This document shows, in pieces, positions 32,284 to 40,227 of a stretch of DNA of 64,000 nt. Position 1 is the stretch's first letter, and each line of letters begins with the position of its first letter. The DNA lies in the NCBI RefSeq assembly GCF_003286415.2, contig NZ_CP043450.1, forward strand, positions 4,588,001-4,652,000, read 5' to 3'. Position numbers and translations under genes: made by a program. Below the pieces are notes generated by a model that saw only the letters and a program-made list of their open reading frames with translations, was not told the origin of the DNA and searched no databases. The DNA is from Mucilaginibacter rubeus. Its GTDB lineage: Bacteria > Bacteroidota > Bacteroidia > Sphingobacteriales > Sphingobacteriaceae.

Positions 32284-34359
32284 ATGAAATTAAAGTTTAA
32301 CTATTTATTGCTGGCTGCCGGCCTTGGTATGTCGGTAAATGTTTTCGCTGCTGACGGGCCTAAACCCGTAAAAACCAGGCATAAAACTGCTACCCCTCCT
32401 CAAAAGTTTATTGATCCCGCCAATATGGACCTGAGCGTAAAGCCGGGCGACGATTTTTTTGAATATGCCAATGGCGGCTGGTTAAAACAAAATGGCATCC
32501 CAGCTAAGGAAACCCGTTGGGGAAGTTTTAACATTCTTCGCCAGGAAAATACGGATAAACTGCTTGGTCTGTTGAAAGAAGTTAGCCAAACTTCAGCGTC
32601 GGAACCTAAAGGAAGTTTGAAACAGCGTGTTGGCGACCTGTACGCCAGTGGCATGGATAGTTTAACTATCGAAAAACGCGGTTATGATCCCGTTAAACCC
32701 GATTTGCAGCGTATTGATAAGATAAAAACCCTCGACGATTTTATTAACGAGCTTACTTATGAACGTGTTAATGGAATTGGCTCACCAATTTTTAGGGCAG
32801 GAGTTGATCAGGACGATAAAAACGTTAATAAATATGTAATAAGCCTTGGCCAGGGGGGTACTACCCTACCCGACAGGGACTATTACCTCAAAAACGATCC
32901 CCGGTCGAAAAAAGCGCAGGATGCCTTAAAAAAGCTGATCACCACTTTATTTACCCTTAGCGGAAGCAGCGCCGATGAGGCCGCGAAAAACACCGCCATA
33001 GTTTACGACCTGGAATATACCTGGGCCAGGGCGCAATGGAGCCGTGTGGCCATGCGCGATCCGCATGTTACTTACAACAAGTTTCTGGTGACCGATTTTG
33101 AGAAGCAAACCCCACACTTAAAATGGTCGAAAATATTACCGGCCCTTAATATGGGTGGTCAGGACAGCATCATAGTTGGTCAGCCTTCGTTTTTCAAAAC
33201 CATGGATTCAACATTTGCAGCTACTCCCATTGCCAAATGGAAAGTTTACCTGCGCTGGAATATATTAAGGGGCTGTGCAGCTCATTTAAGCTCTGATTTT
33301 GTTAATGCAAACTTTGCTTATACCAGTGCGTTAAGCGGTCAAAAAGTACAAACTCCGCGTACTGAGCGCATGAGCGCCCTGGTTGATAGCTACCTTGGCG
33401 AATTATTGGGACAGCTTTTTGTTGAAAAATACTTTACGCCAGCCGCAAAGCAATATATGGTTGAACTGGTGAATAACCTGAAAGAAACCCTTGGCGATCG
33501 CATTAAACGCCTTGACTGGATGAGCCCGGCAACCAAAGAACGTGCGCTTAAAAAACTAAATGCCTTTACCGTAAAAATTGGCTACCCGGATAATTGGGAA
33601 AAATATAACGGCATTGTAATTAACCGTGATGATTATTTCGGTAACCTGCGTGCCGCAAGCAAATGGCGTTACAATTTTAACGTGAGCCACTTAGGCAAAC
33701 CGGTTGATAAAACCCGCTGGGGTATGACGCCGCCAACAGTTAATGCCTATTACAACCCAACCAATAACGAGATCGTGTTCCCGGCAGGTATTCTGCAGTT
33801 TCCTTTCTTTGATTTTAAGGCTGATGATGCTGTTAACTATGGTGGCATTGGTGCCGTAATTGGCCACGAAATGACCCACGGCTTTGATGACCAGGGCCGC
33901 CAGTACGATGCCGATGGCACCCTGCGCGACTGGTGGACCAAAGAGGATGCCGATAAATTCAAATCGCGTGCCGACCAGGTAGTTAACCAATACAATGCTT
34001 TCACTGTAGTTGATACCCTGCACGTAAACGGTAAGCTTACCCTTGGCGAAAACCTTGCTGACCTTGGCGGTTTAAACATTGCTTACGAGGCGTTCAGCAA
34101 AACCAAACAGGGCCAGTCGGCTAATACCATTGATGGTTTTACGCCCGATCAGCGTTTCTTCCTGTCATGGGCACAGGTATGGCGTTCTTCGCAAACTCCG
34201 GAATCGGCAGCCCAAAGGATCCTGACAGATCCTCACTCGCCTGAGCGTTTCCGCACCAATGCGCCTATAACCAATATCAATGCATGGTACAAAGCCTTTG
34301 ATATAAAGCCGGGCGATAAAATGTATAAAAAACCTGAGGACAGGACTAAAATCTGGTAA
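32284..34359 (+). CDS. M13 family (neprilysin-like) zinc metallopeptidase
   Basis: A 691-residue exported peptidase with a signal peptide to about residue 22 (VNVFA-A). The N-terminal M13 domain follows (DLSVKPGDDFFEYANGGWLK). The catalytic motif IGHEMTHGFDDQGRQYD has HExxH near residue 525, ENLADLGGL provides the third zinc ligand Glu (near 587) and NAYYNPTNNEIVFPAGILQ precedes them. M13 enzymes cut short peptides outside the cytosol. A terminator follows at 34379. Confidence 0.95.
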   Translation: MKLKFNYLLLAAGLGMSVNVFAADGPKPVKTRHKTATPPQKFIDPANMDLSVKPGDDFFEYANGGWLKQNGIPAKETRWGSFNILRQENTDKLLGLLKEVSQTSASEPKGSLKQRVGDLYASGMDSLTIEKRGYDPVKPDLQRIDKIKTLDDFINELTYERVNGIGSPIFRAGVDQDDKNVNKYVISLGQGGTTLPDRDYYLKNDPRSKKAQDALKKLITTLFTLSGSSADEAAKNTAIVYDLEYTWARAQWSRVAMRDPHVTYNKFLVTDFEKQTPHLKWSKILPALNMGGQDSIIVGQPSFFKTMDSTFAATPIAKWKVYLRWNILRGCAAHLSSDFVNANFAYTSALSGQKVQTPRTERMSALVDSYLGELLGQLFVEKYFTPAAKQYMVELVNNLKETLGDRIKRLDWMSPATKERALKKLNAFTVKIGYPDNWEKYNGIVINRDDYFGNLRAASKWRYNFNVSHLGKPVDKTRWGMTPPTVNAYYNPTNNEIVFPAGILQFPFFDFKADDAVNYGGIGAVIGHEMTHGFDDQGRQYDADGTLRDWWTKEDADKFKSRADQVVNQYNAFTVVDTLHVNGKLTLGENLADLGGLNIAYEAFSKTKQGQSANTIDGFTPDQRFFLSWAQVWRSSQTPESAAQRILTDPHSPERFRTNAPITNINAWYKAFDIKPGDKMYKKPEDRTKIW

Positions 34360-34378
34360 TCAAACCCTTTTTATAATG

Positions 34379-34411
34379 ACAGGCCCGGTGATGAACCGGG
34401 CCTGTTTTGTT
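34379..34411 (+). terminator. Terminator of the M13 peptidase gene
   Basis: ACAGGCCCGGT (34379-34389) and ACCGGGCCTGT (34395-34405) pair perfectly around a GATGA loop and are followed by TTTGTTTTA. Confidence 0.88.
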
Positions 34412-34512
34412 TTATAGTTTATTGGCATAAATCCGCCCTGTATATGGCTCAAAAACGCCTATGCCATATTGTAATTTCGTGATAACTTTATGGTATAAAC
34501 CTTTTAAAACAA

Positions 34513-34959
34513 ATGAAAACAATATTTGATAAAGAAACCCGCGACGGCCTGATAACCCGGATCAATTCAGTTAATGAAAATAGCCAGCCGCAATGGGGTA
34601 AAATGAATGTTTATCAAATGCTGAAACATTGCACCCTTTCTGATGAGATGTACCTGGGCATTACCCATTATAAACGCGCGTTTATTGGCAGGCTATTTGG
34701 CAAAGTAGCACTGAAGGGGATGCTCAAGGATGATAGTCCGCTGGCAAAAAACAATCCCACCGTTCCGCAATGCAAAGTAACAGAGCCAGGTGGTGATGTA
34801 GCAGCGCAGAAACAGCAGTGGATTAATCTGGTTGAAGAATACGGCAGGACTCCCAAAACTGATTTTGAACATACCTTTTTTGGAAAAATGACCAGGGAGC
34901 AAATGGGGCAATTAGCTTATAAACATATCGACCACCATTTGAGGCAGTTTAGTAATTAG
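34513..34959 (+). CDS. DUF1569 (DinB-like) protein
   Basis: A 148-residue protein with a four-helix-bundle pattern. PQWGKMNVYQMLKHCTLSDE and the final MGQLAYKHIDHHLRQF are typical of the DUF1569 branch of the DinB superfamily; the His residues (HC in helix 2, HIDHH at the end) could hold a metal. Related proteins in actinobacteria use small thiols, but for this branch no reaction is known. Confidence 0.82.
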   Translation: MKTIFDKETRDGLITRINSVNENSQPQWGKMNVYQMLKHCTLSDEMYLGITHYKRAFIGRLFGKVALKGMLKDDSPLAKNNPTVPQCKVTEPGGDVAAQKQQWINLVEEYGRTPKTDFEHTFFGKMTREQMGQLAYKHIDHHLRQFSN

Positions 34960-35057
34960 AGATAAACTATCATAAACCAGTTTCACAAGTTTACACAAAG
35001 CCGATCAATATTTACACCAGTTAAACATTGTGCAAATAAAACATATTGCCTAAGCAT

Positions 35058-35065
35058 TATCTTTG
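35058..35065 (+). promoter_or_regulatory. Promoter -7 box of the MBL-rhodanese gene
   Basis: TATCTTTG, 10 nt before the ATG at 35076. It rules out the TTG at 35046 as the start and predicts a leader of about 6 nt. Confidence 0.65.
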
Positions 35066-35075
35066 CAGGCAAAAT

Positions 35076-36422
35076 ATGATCATTCAACAATTTTACGATA
35101 AAGGCCTGGCGCATGGTTCATATGCCGTGATCCGCACAGGCAAAATGATAGTTATTGACCCGGCGCGTGATCCGCAGCCTTATTATGATTTCGCGGCCCA
35201 GCATGATGCCGACATTGTGGGTGTTATAGAAACCCACCCTCATGCCGATTTCGTGAGTTCGCATCTCGAAATTCATGAAACCACGGGCGCTGTCATTTAC
35301 TGCAGTAAATTAACAGGTGCGGCGTACCCGCACGAAACATTTGATGACGGCGACGTTATTCAACTCAATGATATTAAACTAAAGTCCATCAATACCCCTG
35401 GCCACTCGCCCGACTCAATCTGTATTTTGCTAATAGACGAAGAGGGCCGCGAAACAGCCATCTTTACCGGTGATACCCTGTTTGTTGGTGATGTAGGCCG
35501 CCCAGACTTAAGGGAAAACGTGGGCAATATCACTGCTAAAAAAGAAGAGCTTGCCCGTCAGATGTTCCAGAGCACCCGGCAAAAGATCATGACCTTGCCT
35601 AAAAACGTAATAGTTTACCCGGCGCACGGCCCCGGCTCACTATGTGGCAAAAGCATGAGCCCCGATCTGGAAAGCACCATTGGCCGCGAATTGCGTGAAA
35701 ACTATGCCTTACAATTGATGGATGAGCTGGAGTTTGTTAAAACCCTCACTACCGATCAGCCTTTTATGCCAAAATACTTCGGCCGTGATGTGGAGTTGAA
35801 TAAAAATGGTGTATCCGGCTTTGAGGGCAGCATTGTTGCTGTACCACGTATTGATGCAGACAGTGTTTTGGAAAACGGTATTTTGATAGTTGATAGTCGC
35901 CCCAAAGCACAATTCAGGAGTGGTCACCTGCATGGTGCCATTAACCTGCAGGACGGTGAAAAGTTTGAAACCTGGCTGGGTTCTATTATCGGTCCGGATG
36001 AGCAATTTTACCTCATTGCCGAGAGTGATGACAAGCTTGATACCCTGATTAAAAAAGCAGCTAAAATTGGCTATGAGCAAAATATCAAAGCCGCGCTATT
36101 AGCCCCTGCTATTACCGATGAAGTATCAGTTGATCTGGATTTAGAACTGTTCAAAGCAAACGAAAACTCCTATACAGTGGTTGATGTTCGTAATCATGGC
36201 GAAGTTGCCGCAGGCAAGGTATTTAAAAATGCCATCAGCATTCCCCTGCCTGAGCTACGCGAACGGGTTGGCGAGATCCCTGCTGATAAACCAATTGTAG
36301 TACACTGTGCGGCCGGTTACCGTTCAGCTGCAGGTGTAAGCATTGTTTCGGCAGCTATTACAACTGTACCGGTTTATGACCTGGGCGAGGTTGTAACGGA
36401 GATGATGAAGGAAGTGCACTAA
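35076..36422 (+). CDS. MBL-fold hydrolase with two rhodanese domains
   Basis: A 448-residue protein. Residues about 1-235 are a persulfide-dioxygenase-like MBL domain: ETHPHADFVSSHLEIH (HxHxD with Phe instead of the sixth His), TPGHSPDSICI, TGDTLFVGDVGRPDL and VYPAHGPGS. Two rhodanese domains follow; the first (VDSRPKAQFRSGHLHGAINL) lacks an active Cys, the second has HCAAGYRSAAGVSI with the active Cys. It probably handles sulfane sulfur in the cytosol. I use the ATG at 35076; the earlier TTG frame start overlaps the promoter box. Confidence 0.9.
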   Translation: MIIQQFYDKGLAHGSYAVIRTGKMIVIDPARDPQPYYDFAAQHDADIVGVIETHPHADFVSSHLEIHETTGAVIYCSKLTGAAYPHETFDDGDVIQLNDIKLKSINTPGHSPDSICILLIDEEGRETAIFTGDTLFVGDVGRPDLRENVGNITAKKEELARQMFQSTRQKIMTLPKNVIVYPAHGPGSLCGKSMSPDLESTIGRELRENYALQLMDELEFVKTLTTDQPFMPKYFGRDVELNKNGVSGFEGSIVAVPRIDADSVLENGILIVDSRPKAQFRSGHLHGAINLQDGEKFETWLGSIIGPDEQFYLIAESDDKLDTLIKKAAKIGYEQNIKAALLAPAITDEVSVDLDLELFKANENSYTVVDVRNHGEVAAGKVFKNAISIPLPELRERVGEIPADKPIVVHCAAGYRSAAGVSIVSAAITTVPVYDLGEVVTEMMKEVH

Positions 36423-36545
36423 TAGTTCATGGATGATAGCTCATGGTTCATGGCCAATAAAGCCATGAACCGGTGAGCTATCATCTATAAATCATAAACT
36501 AAGAATGCCACTCAAAACTATGAACCATCATCCATGAACCATGAA
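36421..36545. repeat. tgaacc phrase repeats overlapping the mnmD start
   Basis: ATAGTTCATGGATGATAGCT and CATGGTTCATGG are inverted as CCATGAACC and then GAACCATCATCCATGAACCA up to 36545. The last phrase contains the ATG of mnmD and its first codons. Confidence 0.75.
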
Positions 36546-37211
36546 CTAACAATAGTCGCCACAGCCGACGGCTCCAATACCATTTACAATGCCGAAGTAG
36601 GCGAACATTACCACTCGCGTCATGGGGCCTTGCAGGAGAGTTTGCACGTATTTGTTAAATCGGGTTTGCAATATTTTCTGGAACGGAATGATACCGCCGA
36701 AGTAAGCATCCTTGAAGTAGGTTTTGGTACCGGCCTCAATTTTTTGTTAACTGCCGATGCCTGCAACAATAAGCAGATACAGTTAAACTACACCGGCATT
36801 GAAGCTTACCCGGTAAATGCCGGTATGATGTTGCAAACCGGCTATCAGCAATACATTCCGGAATTGCTGTGGCAGCAGTTCAATGAGAGTTACGCTAATG
36901 CCCTAACCGGTAAAGTTGAGCTTAACGCAACCACCCAACTGCATATCGCTCATAGCAAGCTTTTAGATTTTAGAACGCACGAGCAGTTTGATATCATCTA
37001 TTTTGATGCATTTGCCGCCATTCATCAACCCGAAATGTGGAACGAGGAAGCTATTGGTCATACCGTTAGCTTTTTAAAACCGGGTGGCGTGTTTGTTACC
37101 TATGCCATTACCGGCAACCTGAAGCGTATGCTCAAAAGCATGGGCTTTAAAGTAGAAAAAGCGCCCGGAGCACCCGGTAAACGCGAAATGCTCAGGGCGG
37201 TAAAGCTTTAA
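36534..37211 (+). CDS. mnmD: tRNA (mnm5s2U34)-methyltransferase MnmD-type
   Basis: A 225-residue protein of the MnmD/DUF752 family: TADGSNTIYNAEVGEHYHSR, the SAM-binding LEVGFGTGLNFLLTADAC, EAYPVNAGM, and DIIYFDAFAAIHQPEMWNEE. It adds the last methyl to 5-aminomethyl-2-thiouridine at tRNA position 34. The MnmC oxidase domain is absent, as usual in this phylum. The start codon and residues MNHEL are encoded by a phrase repeat, and no other ATG fits before the conserved ADGS motif. Confidence 0.92.
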   Translation: MNHELTIVATADGSNTIYNAEVGEHYHSRHGALQESLHVFVKSGLQYFLERNDTAEVSILEVGFGTGLNFLLTADACNNKQIQLNYTGIEAYPVNAGMMLQTGYQQYIPELLWQQFNESYANALTGKVELNATTQLHIAHSKLLDFRTHEQFDIIYFDAFAAIHQPEMWNEEAIGHTVSFLKPGGVFVTYAITGNLKRMLKSMGFKVEKAPGAPGKREMLRAVKL

Positions 37212-37217
37212 TTTATA

Positions 37218-38048
37218 TCACAGGAACCTGAAGCCTACATTAAACTTCAATGTAAAACCATTGGTAGTAGGCAATTCGCGGTAAGCAAACTGGCCCTGGG
37301 TGGCGGCACTACGGGTAGCATAAATAATTGGACCCCCGCAAAGCGAAAACGCCAGACGCGAATTAACAGGAGCATAATTAAGCGATGGGCCAATCAATAA
37401 ACGGGCGCCGCCTTCGGCTTCATCCGCTTCCCAAAAGCCTTCCAGATCTTGCCCTACGGCTTCAAAACCACCAAATAGTTGTCCGGAGATATGACGATGT
37501 ACACCTACACTGGTGATCAGATCTAAGCCATCGCGATTGGTCGCGAAAGCTTTTTCAAAGCGAAGGTTAGCACCAAGTTTCCAATTTGATACTTCGTAAG
37601 CTGCAGTAATACGGCTAAATGCTACGGCATCGCTGTTAAACTCTCTTCTGAAACCCAAACTGGCACCTGCCCTGAAACCCATCGGCTGGTTACCGCCGAT
37701 AAAGTCACGCAATACTTCGGCTTGTTGCAGCGTGCGTACGCCACCATTATTACTAAAACCTGTACCCAGCATGGCCATTAGTGTAAACTTATTGCCAAGG
37801 TATCCTTTAGCCGAAAAATTTTGATCGACACCATCAAATCCCAATGGGGTAACGGTGCGCTCGCCATAACCGCCCGAATAGTTTAAACTCCAGTTACGGC
37901 CTTGTGGGTTAAGCGTACTCACAGTAAACAGGAAAGGCTGTGGCTGACTAAAAGTACTGTTAGCCATATCGCCAACAGGCTGTTGCTGCGCATAGCTTGT
38001 TTTAAATATCGAAACAAAAAGAAGAATAAACAGGTAAGTTTTTCTCAT
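37218..38048 (-). CDS. Outer-membrane or periplasmic beta-barrel-like protein
   Basis: A 276-residue protein with a signal peptide (YLFILLFVSIFKTSYA). The mature part has alternating hydrophobic strands and ends with Phe-Leu (FTLKFNVGFRFL), as outer-membrane barrels often do. The strands NWSLNYSGGYGERTVTPLGF and NKFTLMAMLGTGFSNNGGVR are Gly-rich. I do not recognise the family. It is convergent with mnmD and divergent from mazG. Confidence 0.65.
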   Translation of the reverse strand: MRKTYLFILLFVSIFKTSYAQQQPVGDMANSTFSQPQPFLFTVSTLNPQGRNWSLNYSGGYGERTVTPLGFDGVDQNFSAKGYLGNKFTLMAMLGTGFSNNGGVRTLQQAEVLRDFIGGNQPMGFRAGASLGFRREFNSDAVAFSRITAAYEVSNWKLGANLRFEKAFATNRDGLDLITSVGVHRHISGQLFGGFEAVGQDLEGFWEADEAEGGARLLIGPSLNYAPVNSRLAFSLCGGPIIYATRSAATQGQFAYRELPTTNGFTLKFNVGFRFL

Positions 38049-38151
38049 GGTAAAATGTATTTATCAGGTAGCATTAACAATTGGCTAATAAAATTAATTA
38101 ATGTTAGCTTAAAATTAATGATACTGTAAGTTTTCATTAAAGATGTTATCA

Positions 38152-38159
38152 TACCTTTG
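38152..38159 (+). promoter_or_regulatory. Promoter -7 box of mazG
   Basis: TACCTTTG, 28 nt before the ATG at 38188. The upstream in-frame ATG at 38143 lies before this box and is therefore not used. Confidence 0.65.
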
Positions 38160-38187
38160 CGGTATAAGCATTCATTATAAATATTTT

Positions 38188-38991
38188 ATGCCTTTAAAAG
38201 CCCCTGAAACCGCGCCTACCGCTGCAATAGCGTTTGACAGATTACTCATTATCATGAACGACCTGCGGGCCAATTGCCCCTGGGATAAAAAGCAAACGCT
38301 TGAAAGCCTGCGCCACCTTACCATTGAAGAAACTTATGAGCTAAGCGATGCCATTTTAGGCGGCGATATGCCCGAAATAAAAAAGGAGCTTGGCGATATT
38401 ATGCTGCACCTGGTGTTCTACGCCAAAATTGCTTCCGAAACCAATGATTTTACAATCACCGATGTTTTGAACGGTGTTTGTGATAAGCTGATCAATCGCC
38501 ACCCGCATATTTATGGCGATGTTGAGGTGCAGAATGAAGAGGATGTTAAACGCAACTGGGAGCAGATCAAGCTTAAAGAAGGTAACAAATCTGTTTTAGG
38601 TGGTGTGCCTGCATCCTTGCCAGCGTTGGTAAAAGCATCACGCATTCAGGAAAAGGCCCGTGGGGTTGGGTTTGATTGGGAAGAGAAAAGCCAGGTTTGG
38701 GCCAAGGTTGAGGAAGAGATGCAGGAGTTTAAAAACGAGTTTAATGCCGAAGATGAAAGCACCATTGATCATGAAAGGGCCGAAGCCGAATTTGGCGACC
38801 TGCTGTTTTCATTGATCAATTATGCCCGCTTTATTAACATTAATCCTGAAAACGCCCTGGAAAAAACCAATAAAAAATTCATCAAACGCTTTCAGTACCT
38901 GGAACTTAAAGCTCAGGAAAACGGTAAACAACTGCACGATATGAGCCTGGCCGAGATGGATGTTTTTTGGGATGAGGCAAAAAAACTATAA
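38188..38991 (+). CDS. mazG: Nucleoside triphosphate pyrophosphohydrolase MazG
   Basis: A 267-residue MazG with two EXXE-D type domains. The first has CPWDKKQTLESLRHLTIEET, EELYE-like EETYEL, KKELGDIMLHLVFYAKIA; the second has VEEEMQEFKNEF and AEAEFGDLLFSLINYAR. It hydrolyses NTPs to NMP and pyrophosphate, which cleans the pool and can lower ppGpp. The chosen start (MPLKAPETAP) fits promoter and family. Confidence 0.95.
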   Translation: MPLKAPETAPTAAIAFDRLLIIMNDLRANCPWDKKQTLESLRHLTIEETYELSDAILGGDMPEIKKELGDIMLHLVFYAKIASETNDFTITDVLNGVCDKLINRHPHIYGDVEVQNEEDVKRNWEQIKLKEGNKSVLGGVPASLPALVKASRIQEKARGVGFDWEEKSQVWAKVEEEMQEFKNEFNAEDESTIDHERAEAEFGDLLFSLINYARFININPENALEKTNKKFIKRFQYLELKAQENGKQLHDMSLAEMDVFWDEAKKL

Positions 38992-39068
38992 AAATACCGC
39001 GGCGAGGTGTAGCGTTTAGTTAAAAACGTGCGTAATGGTTAAAAAAAATTGATAACGAGATAAGATAT

Positions 39069-39497
39069 ATGAAACGTAATTTATTTTACCTGCTGCCATT
39101 ACTGTTAACATTAGGTGTTGCCTGTTCACCAAAAAACGAGGTTGTACCGGTTGCTCAACCACAAGGTAGTTTTACCGGAACATTTGGCGCGCTGGTTAAA
39201 AAAACAACCGGCACCGGCTATGATACTATTCGGGATACTATAGCGCTAAATCTTTCTGCTACCTCTTTATTTAAAGTAGGTGCCGAAACCAGGAAGCATG
39301 TGGCCAGCTATGGAGCATTTGCTTATAACGGATATTATATCCAGTTTAATGACTCAACTGCAGTGGTGCCTGGTGTTAATAAATTCCACCTTAAAGGTGT
39401 TTACCAGTACTATTATGATGGTAGCGTATTTCAATTGCAACGTAACAGCAATGGTGATACACTTACCGTTCAGTACAATTTAAAGAAAACTAATTAA
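39069..39497 (+). CDS. Lipoprotein of unknown function
   Basis: A 142-residue protein with a lipoprotein signal; the lipobox LGVAC places the lipidated Cys at about residue 19 in LLLTLGVACSPKNE. The mature part is a short beta-rich domain (GSFTGTFGALVKK, FHLKGVYQYYYDG). No family is assigned. A strong terminator follows. Confidence 0.7.
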   Translation: MKRNLFYLLPLLLTLGVACSPKNEVVPVAQPQGSFTGTFGALVKKTTGTGYDTIRDTIALNLSATSLFKVGAETRKHVASYGAFAYNGYYIQFNDSTAVVPGVNKFHLKGVYQYYYDGSVFQLQRNSNGDTLTVQYNLKKTN

Positions 39498-39525
39498 CTA
39501 AAAGTCCTATTGTTTTAATTACCGT

Positions 39526-39559
39526 GCCGGTGCCCCTACTCGGGGTACCGGCTTTTTTT
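39526..39559 (+). terminator. Terminator of the lipoprotein gene
   Basis: GCCGGTGCCCC and CGGGGTACCGGC pair with one wobble, followed by a run of seven T. It isolates the sigma-factor operon that follows. Confidence 0.88.
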
Positions 39560-39672
39560 GATTACAAGAGGCAGACCATACCAGCAGATTTTTTTTATTT
39601 ATTTTGTATCATTTAAATCTTCTGCTGCGTAAAGGCTTTTAAAACAACATTTAGCGGAACTAAGTACATTTA

Positions 39673-40227
39673 ATGCATCCACCCCCTCGCATTACCGAAG
39701 AAGAGATCGTAAGGCAATGCAAAAAAGGCAGCTTAAAACACCAGGAATTGCTATATAAGCAGTTCTATGGCTACGCTATGGGTATAAGTTTGCGTTACAG
39801 CTTAAACCGCGATGACGCTCTTGAGGCTGTAAATGATGCTTTTATAAAAGTATTTAACGCAATTGGCGGCTACAATACCGATAAGCCGTTTAAAGCCTGG
39901 CTCCGCACCATTTTGGTTAACACGGCCATCGACCGACGGCGTAAAGACCTTAAATTCCAGCTTAATGTTGAATTGGAAAATGCCGCCCCAATAAGGAGTA
40001 ATATGGGGCCGGTTGATAATTTAAATGCACAGGATATTTTAAAGCTGATGGTGGAGCTCCCGGCTATTCAGCGAACCATTTTTAACATGTACGAAATAGA
40101 CGGCTACGATCATGATGAAATAGCCACTACGCTCGGCATACCGGTAAGCTCATCGCGCGTTTACCTGAGCAGGGCGAAAGAAAGATTAAGGAATATTTTA
40201 AGAAAAGAAGCACAAAACCATGGATGA
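39673..40227 (+). CDS. ECF-type RNA polymerase sigma factor
   Basis: A 184-residue ECF sigma factor. Region 2 is QELLYKQFYGYAMGISLRYS to KPFKAWLRTILVNTAIDRRR, and region 4 has LPAIQRTIFNMYEIDGYDHD and the helix-turn-helix EIATTLGIPVSSSRVYLSRA. It is the first gene of an overlapping three-gene operon; the start of the next gene lies 8 bases inside its 3' end. Its targets probably include envelope genes, by analogy with the next gene. Confidence 0.93.
   Translation: MHPPPRITEEEIVRQCKKGSLKHQELLYKQFYGYAMGISLRYSLNRDDALEAVNDAFIKVFNAIGGYNTDKPFKAWLRTILVNTAIDRRRKDLKFQLNVELENAAPIRSNMGPVDNLNAQDILKLMVELPAIQRTIFNMYEIDGYDHDEIATTLGIPVSSSRVYLSRAKERLRNILRKEAQNHG

Noticed and set aside
38143..38187. N-terminal extension of mazG from the ATG at 38143
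   Set aside because: It lies across the TACCTTTG promoter box and adds residues unlike MazG.
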